A stretch of DNA of 64,000 nucleotides from Aphanomyces cochlioides (Eukaryota > Oomycota > Saprolegniomycetes > Saprolegniales > Verrucalvaceae). The notes beneath the pieces are model-generated. The model was not told the origin of the DNA, made no database searches, and saw only the letters and a program-made list of their open reading frames with translations. Positions 11,772-23,053 of the stretch are shown in pieces (position 1 is the stretch's first letter; each line of letters begins with the position of its first letter). The DNA is taken from contig JAHQRK010000007.1 of NCBI GenBank assembly GCA_019828595.1, positions 1,798,001-1,862,000 on the forward strand, written 5' to 3'. The translations under genes were made by a program, and so were the position numbers.

Positions 11772-12141
11772 CTTGACCAATTGTTGAATGACATCCTGTC
11801 AAATTTCATATTAATTTTAATGGTCACTATAAAAAGTACAGCCAGCATAGTTTCCAGATAAACAAATCTGTTCAGACAGTTAATTAATCACAAAAATACT
11901 ACTATTAATAGTATACAAATATCAAGATACATGGATGGTTAATTCACGAATTTTCAGAAATATATTTCTTGCTCCCAGTCATTTTGGTGCAAAATTATTG
12001 TTCGAAATTAAGAGTCCGATAAATTAAACTAAACAATTTTCATACAATATTCAAGTATAAAAATAAAAAGAATAATATATTGTGTGTTCATACAAATATT
12101 AAGTATAAATCAGAAATTATTTTCTTCATTTTCACGTCGAC
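11772..12141. other. AT-rich divergent promoter region
   Basis: No open frame of note. The sequence is strongly AT-rich, with many short A/T runs, and lies between the minus-strand GTPase and the plus-strand ataxin-2 gene. It probably holds both promoters and 5' UTRs, perhaps a non-coding first exon of the GTPase. Confidence 0.5.
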
Positions 12142-12156
12142 TTATCCGGATAATGG
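12142..12156. promoter_or_regulatory. TTATCCGGATAA palindrome before the ataxin-2 gene
   Basis: A perfect 12-bp palindrome, TTATCCGGATAA, at 12142-12153. It is about 27 bp before the ataxin-2 start codon and about 370 bp before the divergent GTPase gene. Confidence 0.6.
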
Positions 12157-12179
12157 ACCATTTTGTTTGTGATCCCTCC

Positions 12180-13997
12180 ATGAACGCTCAAGATAGCCGC
12201 CGCCAAGCCTCCAAGGGCAAGAAGAAAGCAAGGTAAGCCGATTTTCTAGCGTTAGGTGGACGTGTTTTGAAGTTTATCTTGTATGTAGTACACCAACTTC
12301 GAAGAAAGACGGCGGCCCCGCTCTCTCTCCAGCCAATGCCTCATCAACACCTCCAGGTTTTGCCGCCAAATTGTCTCCCAAAAACAAAGAAGCAGCATCG
12401 CAAAAACGCTTGCTCCGACATCGCGCGCTGTTCATCTATCGATTCTATGTCGGTCGTGTGGTTGAAGTTACTCTCAAGGATCAAACCAAGTACTCGGGAA
12501 CGCTTCATGTGATCGATCCTGACGATTTCACTGTTGTATTGAAGAATACCACCCGTTTGACCGCTGACAACGAGCCTTTTGAAACAGGTAGTACATTTGT
12601 TGTCCAGGTGTCGCTTCTGTCCCACCTCTCGACGAATGGACTCCCCGATTACCAACAAGAAGTATCTGATGGAAAGCCCCAACCACCGCAAGGGTTCCAA
12701 ACTGACACGGATATCTCCAACAACAGCAAGGCTCATTTATATGGACGAGAACTCCAGACTGCGAGCTCTTGGCTTGATCCATCTCTTGACAGCGGAGACC
12801 TTGAAGCACGCGGCGGCAAGGTATAAAACATATTGATGTCTGTCGTGTTGACTGTTGTTAGACATCTTGGAATCAATTCGAAGTGAACGAAAAGTTGTTT
12901 GGCGTCACCAATACATACGATGAAAACTTGTACACGACCAAGCTTGACAAGAGCAAGATATCAGCGGCGCAATCAAAGGCTGCTGAGAAGTTGGCTCGCG
13001 AAATCGAGTCCCAGGGATCGCAAAACTTTCACGTGTTGGAAGAACGTGGCAATTACACTCAGGATTCCATCGATGAAGAAGCGCGCTACAGTTCAGTCGC
13101 TCGACAACCAAAGTCTATTGAAAAACGTACCGTCTTCTTCATGACCTCTCTCACAATGACTGTAGCTTTGCCCAGAAGCGCCAATGCGTACGTTCCTCCT
13201 GCATTGCGCAAGGCAGAAGACTCGAAGTCTGCTAAAACAACAATATCACCGAAAGCGACGTCTGCTTCCCCAAAGGCGGCACCAGCGGCACCCAAAGCTG
13301 CTCCAGCTTCCCCCAAGGCAGCGCCACCTTCACCCAAAGCCGCGCTTGCCTCTCCAAAGGCCAAATCTCCTAAATCAGCTGCTACATCTCCCAAAGCCAA
13401 GGCTGCAACTCCTAAGAATGCTGATGTACAGTTGACTCGCATTCGAAATCTCACGATTTTGGTAGGCTCCAGCTGCAGCTCCTGCAGAAGCAAAGACTGA
13501 AGAGACGGCGCCTGCGGCTACCCCAGCCAAGAAAGGATTGAATCCCAAGGCCAAAGAGTTCAAACTCAACGCGGCAGCCACTGCATTTGTACCAAAATTT
13601 ACCCCAGCTGCTGCTCCTGTCGCGCCACAGATGTACCTACCCCATGGCCAGTATATAGAAGAATGGGCGATGAATGGCTATGACCCCAACATGGAAGACC
13701 CTGAAATGATGATGCACCAGCATCCAGGCATGCCCTACATGAATCAATACGGAGCACCCATGATGATGCAAGGCCCGCCGATGCATCATCCGATGGGTCA
13801 CCAAATGTACATGGACCCAATGGCGATGCCCTACGGAGGCTATCCCCCTGCAGCGTACAATCCATACCAACAGCAAATGCCTCCTGCTGGTTACGACGGG
13901 CGAAAAGATGGGAACCCATACGCTCAGGTAGTCTGGAACTCTCAACACTCGGGAGTCATCTTATCTCTAGGCACCACCGCCACCACTTCCTCGATGA
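12180..13997 (+). CDS. ATXN2: Ataxin-2 / Pbp1 homologue
   Basis: RNA-binding regulator of mRNA stability and translation. Start ATG 12180 (MNAQDSRRQASKGKKKA). The Lsm-type (SM-ATX) domain has YVGRVVEVTLKDQTKYSG and LHVIDPDDFTVVLKN. The LsmAD follows, with FQTDTDIS, WNQFEVNEKLFGV and YDENLYTTKLDKSKI. A proline/alanine/lysine repeat of SPKAAP units lies around 13240-13420. The next exon, after an intron ending near 13463, carries GLNPKAKEFKLNAAATAFVP, a good PAM2 motif for binding the MLLE domain of poly(A)-binding protein. The C-terminus is Met/Pro/Tyr-rich and low-complexity, as in stress-granule proteins. The last exon encodes APPPPLPR and stops at 13997. At least four short introns are present. 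Identity is secure, but exact borders near 13125-13160 are less so. Confidence 0.88.
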
Positions 13998-14160
13998 GAA
14001 TGTCCACTGGACAATATAAGGCGTACCAATATAACATTGAATCGCTTGACGAGATTTCCATTGTGTCGCGCGTTTTTGCATTTTATGCTCACACACTCCA
14101 CCTAGTCATGTGCGACTTTAGATCGGTTTCACATGTAACGAAAAGCGTCCTGTCTTGGAC

Positions 14161-16652
14161 ATGAGCACCATCCTGCCTGCCATCCACATGGGCAGCGCCG
14201 TGCGGACATCAAAAGAAAGATCGACATCCAACAATGGAGGTGCAGTTTACCTCTCAGCAGGAGTAAGTTGTGGACGCAGGTGGGGAGCACGAAAGGACCT
14301 TAGCCGACGAATACTTCGAACGAATCTGTGCGCTGGAGAGCGAGCAAGGGCGCGTGCGGTCGGAAATTCGCCAAGTCCGCTCCTTGCTTTCCAACAATCT
14401 CCAGCTTCGAGAGGAACAGGTACATCGTGAAGCTTGACTGCTGCGTCATGTGGATTGATAGCATTCGCAATCATTGACGTCTCGTACGTCGTCAACATTA
14501 CCATTCGAAGGAGTCTCGATGCTTTGTAGTGACGCATGAAATGGACAAACTGCAGTTTGCACTCCAATCCAAGGTGCAAAGTGACTCCATGCACCAAGAG
14601 AAGGAAAAACAAAAGCACGCCTTGCTCTTTGGCGAAGTTGCACTTGGGCTTCACGACCCAGACACTCACGAGTTTGCCATTAGGTCGTTCGTCTTGGCAA
14701 GTCCATCGAGACCATTGAGATGCACGTCCAGAAGCACATCACCACCATCGAACAGCAGTTGGCAATACACAGAAATCACACCCAGTCGTCCACGTACGAG
14801 GTGATTCATCTCCCGACAAATCAATTCCAATGACAATGTCAAGGCTCTTGTGAAAGCTCATGACGACTCGATGGAAGATCTGCGATCGTCTGTTCAGGCA
14901 GTCCGCAGTGCCATGACGCAGCTCAAGAGCGAAGTCGACTCGGATCGAAATAATCGATGGAAAGTATGGCATCACCTCTGGTTCTTCCCTTACAAGGAGT
15001 CCCAACTAGGCCGACTTGGACAAGCAGTCGCAGCATTCGAGAGCAGACGTCACACTTGTGCATGAGCTCGACATGCGACTTCAGACCCAAATCGACAGAA
15101 TGGCCAGTCGTCTCACGTCCGACAAGTCAGAGCTGCTTCGGGTCGTGGATGAAGTGAAAGACTCGTGTCGAAACGATCTCAGGAGGCTTGCCGACCACGT
15201 CGTAGGCGTCGAGCAGCTTGTTCAGAATGAAAGCATGGCTATGAATCGGATTGTCCAGGTAGAGCAGTGCGCAATCGTTCGATTTCATAAATTTTGTATC
15301 GAAGGGTGTCGCCACTGATTGGGAGGTCAAGTTTCGAACGCTAGCGGACGAAATGTTGACGGAAATTGCGTTGAGAAATACCGCATGGACGCAGTTGGAC
15401 GATCAAATGCGTGGACAGTGGACAGATTTAGCCAACGCAACACGAGATGTGACTGCTGCAGTCCAAACGCGACTTGGCGAGCTGCAAGAAGTCGTGCCGC
15501 TCGAAATCCAAGCGCGGCAAAAAGCTTACGACAAGCTCAAACGGCGGGTCGACTCATTGGCAAAAGCACTCGGTCGGACCATCGAAACCATCGCAAACGA
15601 CGTCAAAGTTAACCAAACTGCCTCGACTGTTCGTATTAATACTTGTGTCGCCACGCAGCTTGAGCTCGCCAACAAGTTAGAAGGTCTAGAAGCAACCTGG
15701 GGCTCTCGCTTCGACGTTGTCCAACGAGAAACCCAAGCGGCGATCCACAAGTCAGTCCAGAGTGAATCGCATCAGCGGTGAGCTCTCTCTCTTGACGAGC
15801 GACTAGAGTCTGACAACTCGACGTAGACAAGTCTCGAGCTCTGAGCTTGCAAACGCTGTAGCCGAATGCCGCCGTGAACTCATGGATGCTATTGAGCAGT
15901 ACAATGATCGGCTACGCAAGGACACCACTGCCGAAGATCTCAGCGCTCTCTTTGAAATGAATATCAAGGCAGTCGAAGGAGCCCTGCAGCAGACAAAGGT
16001 GAAGCAGGAACTGGCGGTGTCGGAGCTCCGCATGACATTGGAGGCTGCAAATATGCAGTGGGAAATCAATGGCGCCGTCCAATACTGCGTCGCGGATTTG
16101 GTCAGTCAAGTCGTGGACGCGGCGGCTTCAGACAGCGTCGATTTGGTCGCGTGGAACTCCCAGCAAGGTATTGAATGGGTCGTGAGCCAAATGAACGAAG
16201 AGCTTGGACGCCAAAGCAACGCACTCGAGTGGGCCAAGCAAGAACTCTCGACGGCTCAATACAGCAGCGATCAGCACCGGTTGACTGATATCCAAGCGCT
16301 GCAGGAAGCGTATCAAGGGATCAGCAGCCACGTGCGCATGATGCAAGACACACTCGTCACCATGGCTTGGAACATCGAAGAACGGACAAGCCAGGAATCG
16401 GTGGTGGACGTTCTCCGCAGCTGCGTCGCCAGTGTCGAAAGTGCAGTGCGAGTCGATGAGACGACAGCTCAGTTGGAGGTAATGCTCTACGTCAGCGCCA
16501 AATAAGACGACAAATCTCGGCCGTAGGAGATGGCGTCGCTGCTGCGACAGGAACAACTCACTGTCGAGTCCTTGCGCCAGCAAGTGGACGCGCTCGTCGT
16601 CGGGCAAGCGCCGACAGATTTACGTCTGGAGGACGATTCGTTTGCATTGTAG
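14161..16652 (+). CDS. Long coiled-coil protein, unrecognised
   Basis: I start at ATG 14161 (MSTILPAIHMGSAVRTSKE). A 39-nt intron at about 14240-14278 joins this frame to GEHERTLADEYFERICALES, which solves an otherwise blocked reading frame. Later exons are rich in Glu, Gln, Lys and Leu heptads (IRQVRSLLSNNLQLREEQ, DLRSSVQAVRSAMTQLKSEV, MLTEIALRNTAWTQLDDQM, ELRMTLEAANMQWEIN). It ends in an acidic tail at 16652. Total length is about 700 residues with seven or so introns. No enzyme domain or membrane segment was seen. It may be a cytoskeletal, centrosomal or flagellar structural protein, but nothing specific proves this. Confidence 0.55.
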
Positions 16653-16712
16653 GAATAAAGACAAACGCGACACACGACGGATGTATTTACGAGCGTCTAA
16701 CGACACGTAGAA

Positions 16713-17279
16713 TTATCGGAGCCGTGCCGACTGAGTCCGTTTGAGAGATGACATGGTTGGGTTTATCATCTCTCGCGGGTCAGTCACGGCACGAGGTAGG
16801 CCAGGGCTCACGAGATCTCGTGGAGGTGTGATGGCGACGTACCATCCCCACTGGGGGGACGCGTTGTGCAATGTCGACGGATCCATGTCGACTCTGGCGT
16901 CTTCGGCTTCTTTTCGTTGAACGTCGAGTGCTTGAAACTCTTGTACCAGTATATCCGAGGTGTCGCTGCTACTACTGCTATTACTGTTGGTGCTGCCATG
17001 TTGGTGGCGTCGGTTGTTTATATCGTTCACGTGGTCTTCATTCGGGGACGTCTCCGGTCTCGCCGCATTGACCTTGACATGGATATCGCACCAACTAACG
17101 ACATGCTGCTTGTGTCGTTCATCGTCGTCGTCTTTTGCTGCGCGCCTATACGTAACAATGCTAAGCGCCGTCGCTCCAACCGCCGCCGCCGTGACGACCA
17201 TGGGATGCTCCTTGATCCATTTGATGCCCGCAAATACTTCTTGGCCCGTGGGAAAGAAACCGTAGCCCACATCGGCCAT
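16713..17279 (-). CDS. Small single-pass membrane protein, unrecognised
   Basis: A single open frame without introns. I prefer ATG 17279 (MADVGYGFFPTGQEVFAGIK) because a TATA-like TATTTATAC sits just upstream. An in-frame ATG at 17336 would add 19 residues. One hydrophobic segment (VVTAAAVGATALSIVTY) lies near residue 35, then a charged region, a Ser/Asn-rich stretch and a C-terminal SPQWGWYVAITPP motif before a basic end. The protein could be membrane-anchored with a cytosolic docking tail. No family recognised. Confidence 0.5.
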   Translation of the reverse strand: MADVGYGFFPTGQEVFAGIKWIKEHPMVVTAAAVGATALSIVTYRRAAKDDDDERHKQHVVSWCDIHVKVNAARPETSPNEDHVNDINNRRHQHGSTNSNSSSSSDTSDILVQEFQALDVQRKEAEDARVDMDPSTLHNASPQWGWYVAITPPRDLVSPGLPRAVTDPREMINPTMSSLKRTQSARLR

Positions 17280-17405
17280 GGTCCGGCGTGTATAAATATG
17301 CGAGAATGACCTTTCACCCAACGCCTTCCTTTCCATCTTCAACTCTTCGAAATTTCATGCCATGAAAATATAATTTTTTAATATTTCGAGATTCTTTTTC
17401 CATAC

Positions 17406-17691
17406 CTAATGTACCGCCATGGAGATATCGACGCCACGATCTCGATGAGGCTTTTCATACATTCCATGGCGCTCACTAGCTTGATCTAGCGCTTTCTTAC
17501 GCTCAGGAGCTCAATAAAAATGGTTGACGAAATCCTTTCGCCGTCCATCAAATGAGGTTATGACGCTGGTCGAGTAATGCAACCAACTGGGTCTCCATTG
17601 GCTCGCCAAGTCTTCTCCGACCAATCATCTCGAAAATCTCAAGACAACTTCAAGATGGAACCAACGTTGACAATTTGGCCACCGACGCCAT
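17406..17691 (-). CDS. Short predicted protein from three small exons
   Basis: I reconstruct ATG 17691 (MASVAKLSTL), a short intron ending in TTCGAG or TTGAG, then MIGRRRLGEPMETQLVALLD. A GTCATA...TTGAG intron of about 55 nt joins this to PPERKKALDQASERHGMYEK and HRDRGVDISMAVH, with a stop at 17406. The two longer exons read like real protein and keep frame across the join. The product has about 70 residues, is highly charged and has no known motif. It is divergent to the mitochondrial carrier gene. The 5' intron is very short (24-33 nt), which is a weak point. Confidence 0.35.
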
Positions 17692-18049
17692 GTTGCCCCG
17701 TTGGCAGCCGAGAAGAACAACGAGCGGTTAGACTGAGTGGTTCCTTGTAGCTAAAATGTCGACGTGTTCTCGTATCGAAGTGAAAGTTTCATGCGGCGGT
17801 TGGACGACAATCCAGCACTGAAATTTGGGTTGTTGTACACCGTGGGATGCTTGCAAAGATGGTGATTTGATCAAGCCACTGAATCATGCGACTCATCCAA
17901 CGACACTATCAGCCTCCATGGAGAACTGGACGGAGGACGGATGGATGGACTGTTGACTTGGAGGAGGATACAGAGTATGGGTGGATGATCGCTGGCGGTT
18001 ACAGAATTTTCAAGCATGAAGACATGTAACGAACGGTTTCGTCCTCGGG
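17692..18049. other. Spacer between small gene and carrier gene
   Basis: I see no convincing coding sequence. It is presumably the divergent promoter of the minus-strand small gene and the plus-strand mitochondrial carrier. No CCGGATAA palindrome was found here. Confidence 0.4.
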
Positions 18050-19249
18050 ATGGAGCACCACGATGTCCTGCCCGTGCGCTTGACGGCGAGTGCGATCGCA
18101 GCGTCGACGGCGGAACTTGCCACGCTCCCTTTTGATTGCTCGAAAGTGCGCATGCAAACCCAAGGCATGGCCAAGTTGACCCATGTGCAATTCAATGGTG
18201 TCGATCACGGACAGATGAATCGATGGCTCAGTCGAAATAGGCGGCGTGATCGACACGATGAGCAAGATTATACGCCATGAAGGCATGGGCGCATTGTGGA
18301 ACGGCGCACGACCGGCTGTCGTGCGTCAGGTGGCGTTCTACAGTGTAAGTGTCTTGCTCTATGCGCCACTGCGAGACAGCCGCCTTGTGAACATCGGGGC
18401 ATCCGACTCGACGCCGTATGTGCAGAAGATTCTAGCTGGCGGAATCTCTGGGGCGATCGGGATTGCATTGGCGAACCCGTAGGACAAACGAAGAGTGAAT
18501 CGAGCGCATGACGTCGTTGCGTAGGTTGGATGTGATCAAAGTCAAGATGCAGGTAAAAGCAGATCCTTCTCGTGGAATCTTCAAAGTGATGTAGAATGAC
18601 CGGTCACGAGCTCGACTCTACCACAGCATTGGCGAGGCTTGCCAGCAGCTCTATCGAACAGAAGGCATTCATGGATTCCTTCGAGTGCGAACTCCATCTC
18701 GACCATCTTGATGGATGAATCTAGGGAATCGTGCCCAACATGCAACGGTGCTTCATTGTCAATGGCATGGAGTTTGGCACGTACGATCAGTGGTAGGCTT
18801 CATCGCACTCACGACGTCAAGCTGATCATCTTACTCCGTAGTAAAACAGCCTTGATCGACACTGGCGTGGTCTCGGACAGCTTTGGAGCGACGGTGGCGG
18901 CAAGTTTACTTGCTGGATTTGCCGGTGCCTTAGCATCGAGTCCGTACGTGTATCTCGGCAGTGACATGGAAGCCTAATTCGTCGCCGTAGCCTGGATGTC
19001 ATCAAGACGCGCCTCATGGCGCAACGCCACGAGCTGGAGGTGCAGCAGTCTGGCCATAATGCTCCTCGCCAGCTCTACAACGGAGTACTCGATTGCGGCC
19101 GAGCCATCTACCGACAGCAAGGCATTCGAGCGTTCTACAGAGGCTTCACAGCGTACTACTTGCGCGAAGCTCCGTGGTGTTGCATCTTTTTCGTCTCGTA
19201 TGAGCTCGCACGGAATGCTCTCACACGCAAAGCTCTTCTGACGACATAA
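18050..19249 (+). CDS. Mitochondrial carrier family protein (UCP/dicarboxylate-like)
   Basis: Solute carrier of the mitochondrial inner membrane (SLC25). Start ATG 18050 (MEHHDVLPVRLTASAIAAST). All three tripartite-repeat signatures of the Px[DE]xx[KR] type are present: LPFDCSKVRMQTQG, LDVIKVKMQ (exon near 18523) and LDVIKTRLMAQ (exon near 18994). Even-helix motifs such as GALWNGARPAVVRQ and GFTAYYLREAPWC follow in order. It is split by about six short introns and ends LLTT at 19249. Motif spacing fits the uncoupling-protein/dicarboxylate/oxoglutarate branch, but substrate contact residues were not compared. Its stop lies 9 bp from the stop of the convergent ankyrin-pseudokinase gene. Confidence 0.82.
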
Positions 19250-19258
19250 TAAAGATGT

Positions 19259-22200
19259 TTACTCTGCTGGAGGGGTAAAATCTATGTCGTGAGCTACCTC
19301 GTCGACTTGTGGAAGTGGCTGGTTTGCCCACTTGGCGATACATCCTTTTGAGAGGATAGTTTTGCGCAAATGCTCCTTCAAGAACGCAACAGCGCTTGCT
19401 CGCTGTGGAGCTGAAAGCTCGTAGGAAGGCCTCACAGTGGCATTTGCAGCATGCGCCATCGTATGCGCCAGAAAGTCGTCACAGGAGTTGCCATACACCT
19501 TGTCTGGATGAGAGAATGTTGTGAAATGACAAGCTACCTGTTGAGCGAGCGGCATGACGGACATGACCATTTGCACCATCGTGTCGAGCTGGCTAGCTAA
19601 TGACGCGCGTTTCTTGTCCATGACGGACACTTGGTGCTTTGCCTCCTCCTTCTCTTCCAGCACAACGTTCAAATGATCCACGAGCTCGCACAGTTGTCGC
19701 TGCAAGCCGTCTCGTTCCTAACACATCAACATCAGTACCTAAGAACATCGTCGTTGATAGTACAAGTTCAACGCGACGAAGCTGCGTTTTCGCCTCCTGA
19801 AGCAACTGAGTAAGCTGATCAACTTGGTTGGATAGCCCAGTGTGAGTTGCTTCGGGTTCTTGATTGTCTAGCGGCGGTAGGCACTCCCAAGCGACATCCT
19901 AGTTAATTTAGTCAGGATGAGAAGGAGGAAATACCACTGGAGGCTGGCCAAGAGCTTGATGGAGCTTGAGAGATACGCCAACGGCACCCTACGGAGCGAT
20001 GTGAGCCACCAAACGCTCTAGGTGATGGTACCATGACGCGGTCAATCGTCCACCGAGCTGAAGGATCGACTTTGAGCATGTGCATCAAAATATCACGAAT
20101 GTCAGCAGGCAATGGTGCCAACACTCGAGTAATCACTGCATCTGTAATTGACGCCACGACATGATAGAGCTGGTTTTCAGGGAGGAGAACGCTGTACGGT
20201 GCAATAGTCTGCAGCAGCGGCGTTCCAGTAATGACTTGATAGCTACAAATTACCAGGTTAAGAGTTGGGTCACAGATATAGAGATGGTACACGACGCAGC
20301 CGAATTGCCATACGTCTGATGCTGTCGTTGGGACTGCGTAAGGCCTTGCCAAGAGCGCTTTTGCAATCTCAGGAGCGCAAGTCCATCTATCAGAGACGCC
20401 TTGGTGGAACACTGACGACTCTTTTGGCTGGGAAGCCAGGGAAGGAAGCAGTTTGAACGCCAGTCCAAACACGCCTATGGACCGAAGGGACTGGCATTCG
20501 ATTGTCAGAATGGCAAAAATTTGCACTGCTTACAATGTCTCCGTGGGCGATATGGGCCGTACAATGCCAGTGAGAAAGACAATGGCCGACGCCAGCAATC
20601 ATAGCATGCGGGTCAATGCATTTTATCACGTCGAGCGTCGCATCTGGTTGTTCCAGGGCAATGCAGAAGTCCAAGATTGGACTAGCCTCCCTATCCATAA
20701 TTGAATAGTCCATAAGGTTTGTTTTCCAGGTCGTACCCGATGCGAATGCGCTTGCGAGCATTATCAAATGAGTCCACCATCGTCACCGTCAACGATGCAA
20801 CGTCCGTAGCTTCAGCTTCAGGCTACAAATTCACATTGCGATGGAAGTGCATGCAAAATCTCTACCGGTGCATGGAGAGCTGAGAGAATAGAGAGCATGT
20901 GCCTGAAGGTTGCCTGGTCCGAGTAATATTGCAGCGTAACGTGCTTGGACGACCGCGAGTCAACAGCAATGTCCGTGGCGCAATAAACAATTGCAGGAGG
21001 ATCATTGGTAGCATCGAAATAGGTCACGGTGGAGTGCGGGCGCTGCAATTCTTCACGAATATCATAGCGCAAACGGTATGCAGACCCATTCGCAAGCAGA
21101 CGATAAGCCATGTCGGATGGAATCACAGAATTTTCAATGATGTAGTGTACAGCAAGTTTCATTGCCTGCGTCAGAACAGCTATGATAATAACGAGAAGGA
21201 GAATTACATGATCCATGACTTGAGATGACGTCGGATAGGCATCAAATACGATGCTAATTAAGTCGGCAGTGACGGAAGAGTTGGCACAAATGTAATGCAG
21301 AGGCGTCTTCCCTCGCTAGTCGTTCAAACTGAGCACATGACTATGAGCTATAGATGTACCTGGTCGACTAGTTTCGTCACGATCGGACACTTGTCCAGGA
21401 AAACCCAAAGGAGGTCGATAGACACGGCTGGGTTGGCGCAAATGTAGTGAAAGGGCGTGCATCCATACTAGAATGGGAAAGTGTAAGCAGGAATGCCCAA
21501 AGGTAGAGGACGTACGATGTCAAGTAACTGCGCCGATTCGGGGAATGTCTGGACAATGAGCTGCACCATGGCAATCGTAACCTGGTGGTTCATGCAGAGT
21601 ATATGGAGTGCAGACGATCCTTCCTATATGTCCAAGACTTTGAGGAATAACTGAATTGGCTGAAGCGTACGTTGTCGAGCCATTTAAAGCACGTCGGCGA
21701 CGCCACAGCTCGGTCGCAGATAGCTCGAAGCATCGCGACTTGAATCGAGTCGTTGACACACAATAAATGCAGTGGCGACTGGCCATTCTTGCAAGAAAGG
21801 GTGAAGAATTGCCCCTCAGTGTCATAGACATACTGCATCGATGACATCAACGGCTTGGGGATTTACTTGGAGAACAAGCTCCAATGCTTCTAGGGTGATA
21901 TTTGGGTTGGCCACGAGTACATGCAAGGGAAGCTGTCCATTCTAATCACATCTGATGAGCCAGAACTGGAGGACGAGGAAAGATAATACCAGGTCACTTC
22001 GACAAGCTGCAGTTTGATCCATCGAGAGTACGAGTTGCAAGAGTGAAACACTCAAATGCTTCTTCACGGCACAAACCCAATGGAGGATAAATCGCCCCAG
22101 CTATAATTAACGTAAGGGACATGGAATAGCATGCCACGGACATTGTCAGCGACGCCAATGGCTTCAGGAGCAAGCGAGAGTAGCGTCGCGCACAGATCAA

Positions 22201-22967
22201 AGTCAGTTGTATTGCGGACCAACAAGCAATGCAATGGCGTGCGTCCGTCCTGCATCCACCATGAGATAAACAAGACAAGGCAAGGCACTGACCCGATTCC
22301 GCAGTGAGAAAGTCTCAAAGTGTTGCAATCGCATCGTCATATCGATCGTTTGAGCTGAGTTCAGGCACAAGTAATGGATCGGTAGACTCGATTCCTTGTC
22401 ACACATGGCTGCCGAGACCGGGAATGCCATCACGAGCAGCTCAATCGCCACAGACGTTGCATTTGGATTCATGCAGAGGTAATGGAGAGGTGTGCGGCCC
22501 TTCTACGAGAGATTTAAGTTGGAGCATCGCTCGGTGTGACTGACGCTGTCCATGTGCGCAACGGCTTCGGGGAATTCTTTTACACAGAGCTCCATCAATT
22601 CCATCGCGTCAGACAAATTGGGCATTTGGCAGAGGGAATGGAGCAAAATACCATCCTCCTAGACAGAACAACTTCGGCATTTCAGTGATAAGGAGGAAGT
22701 CCGTACTTTCAAAGGATGCTCCATCCGCTTTGGCGTAGCTCTAACTGCTGCTAGCATGCCAGTGACGTCTTTTTCTTCATGGGCTTTTAGGAATGCTAAC
22801 ATTGTGTCAGCGTCCTTGGAATCGGCCCTGCGATGGATGACGAGACTCTCCGTCGAATCGAGCAGCTTCTTCGTCGATCGGAAGTGCTTCATGCTTTGTC
22901 CAGCCCATGAAGAGAGAACTTGCACGGCAGCAGCTCGTGATTGTCTGCTTGTGTCGTCTTGCTGCAT
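19259..22967 (-). CDS. Ankyrin-repeat protein with degenerate kinase domain and C-terminal coiled coil
   Basis: Starts at ATG 22967 (MQQDDTSRQSRAAAVQVLSS). About eight ankyrin-like repeats follow with the unusual core TPLHYLCMNPN, LPIHYLCLNSAQ, SPLHLLCVNDS or TPFHYICANPA, mostly one repeat per exon. Next comes a protein-kinase fold, but with VTLQYY where the VAIK Lys belongs, HIAHGDI for HRD, and GVFGLAF where DFG is expected. CAPEIAK, SDVWQFGCVVYHL and PSARWTIDRVM are retained. The last exons give VSLKLHQALGQPP and a Leu/Glu/Gln-rich coiled coil ending FTPPAE at 19259. Ankyrin-kinases are abundant in oomycetes. The lost ATP-binding Lys and DFG Asp suggest a pseudokinase with a scaffold or regulatory role. 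Some kinase exon borders, such as near 20505 and 20690, are approximate. Confidence 0.7.
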
Positions 22968-23053
22968 GATCTATTCCGAACCGAAGTGGCGGGGAGGTCG
23001 CAAATCGTATCTTCGGCTGAAACCGTCCTAACGTTCGACTTCGAAACTTTGAG

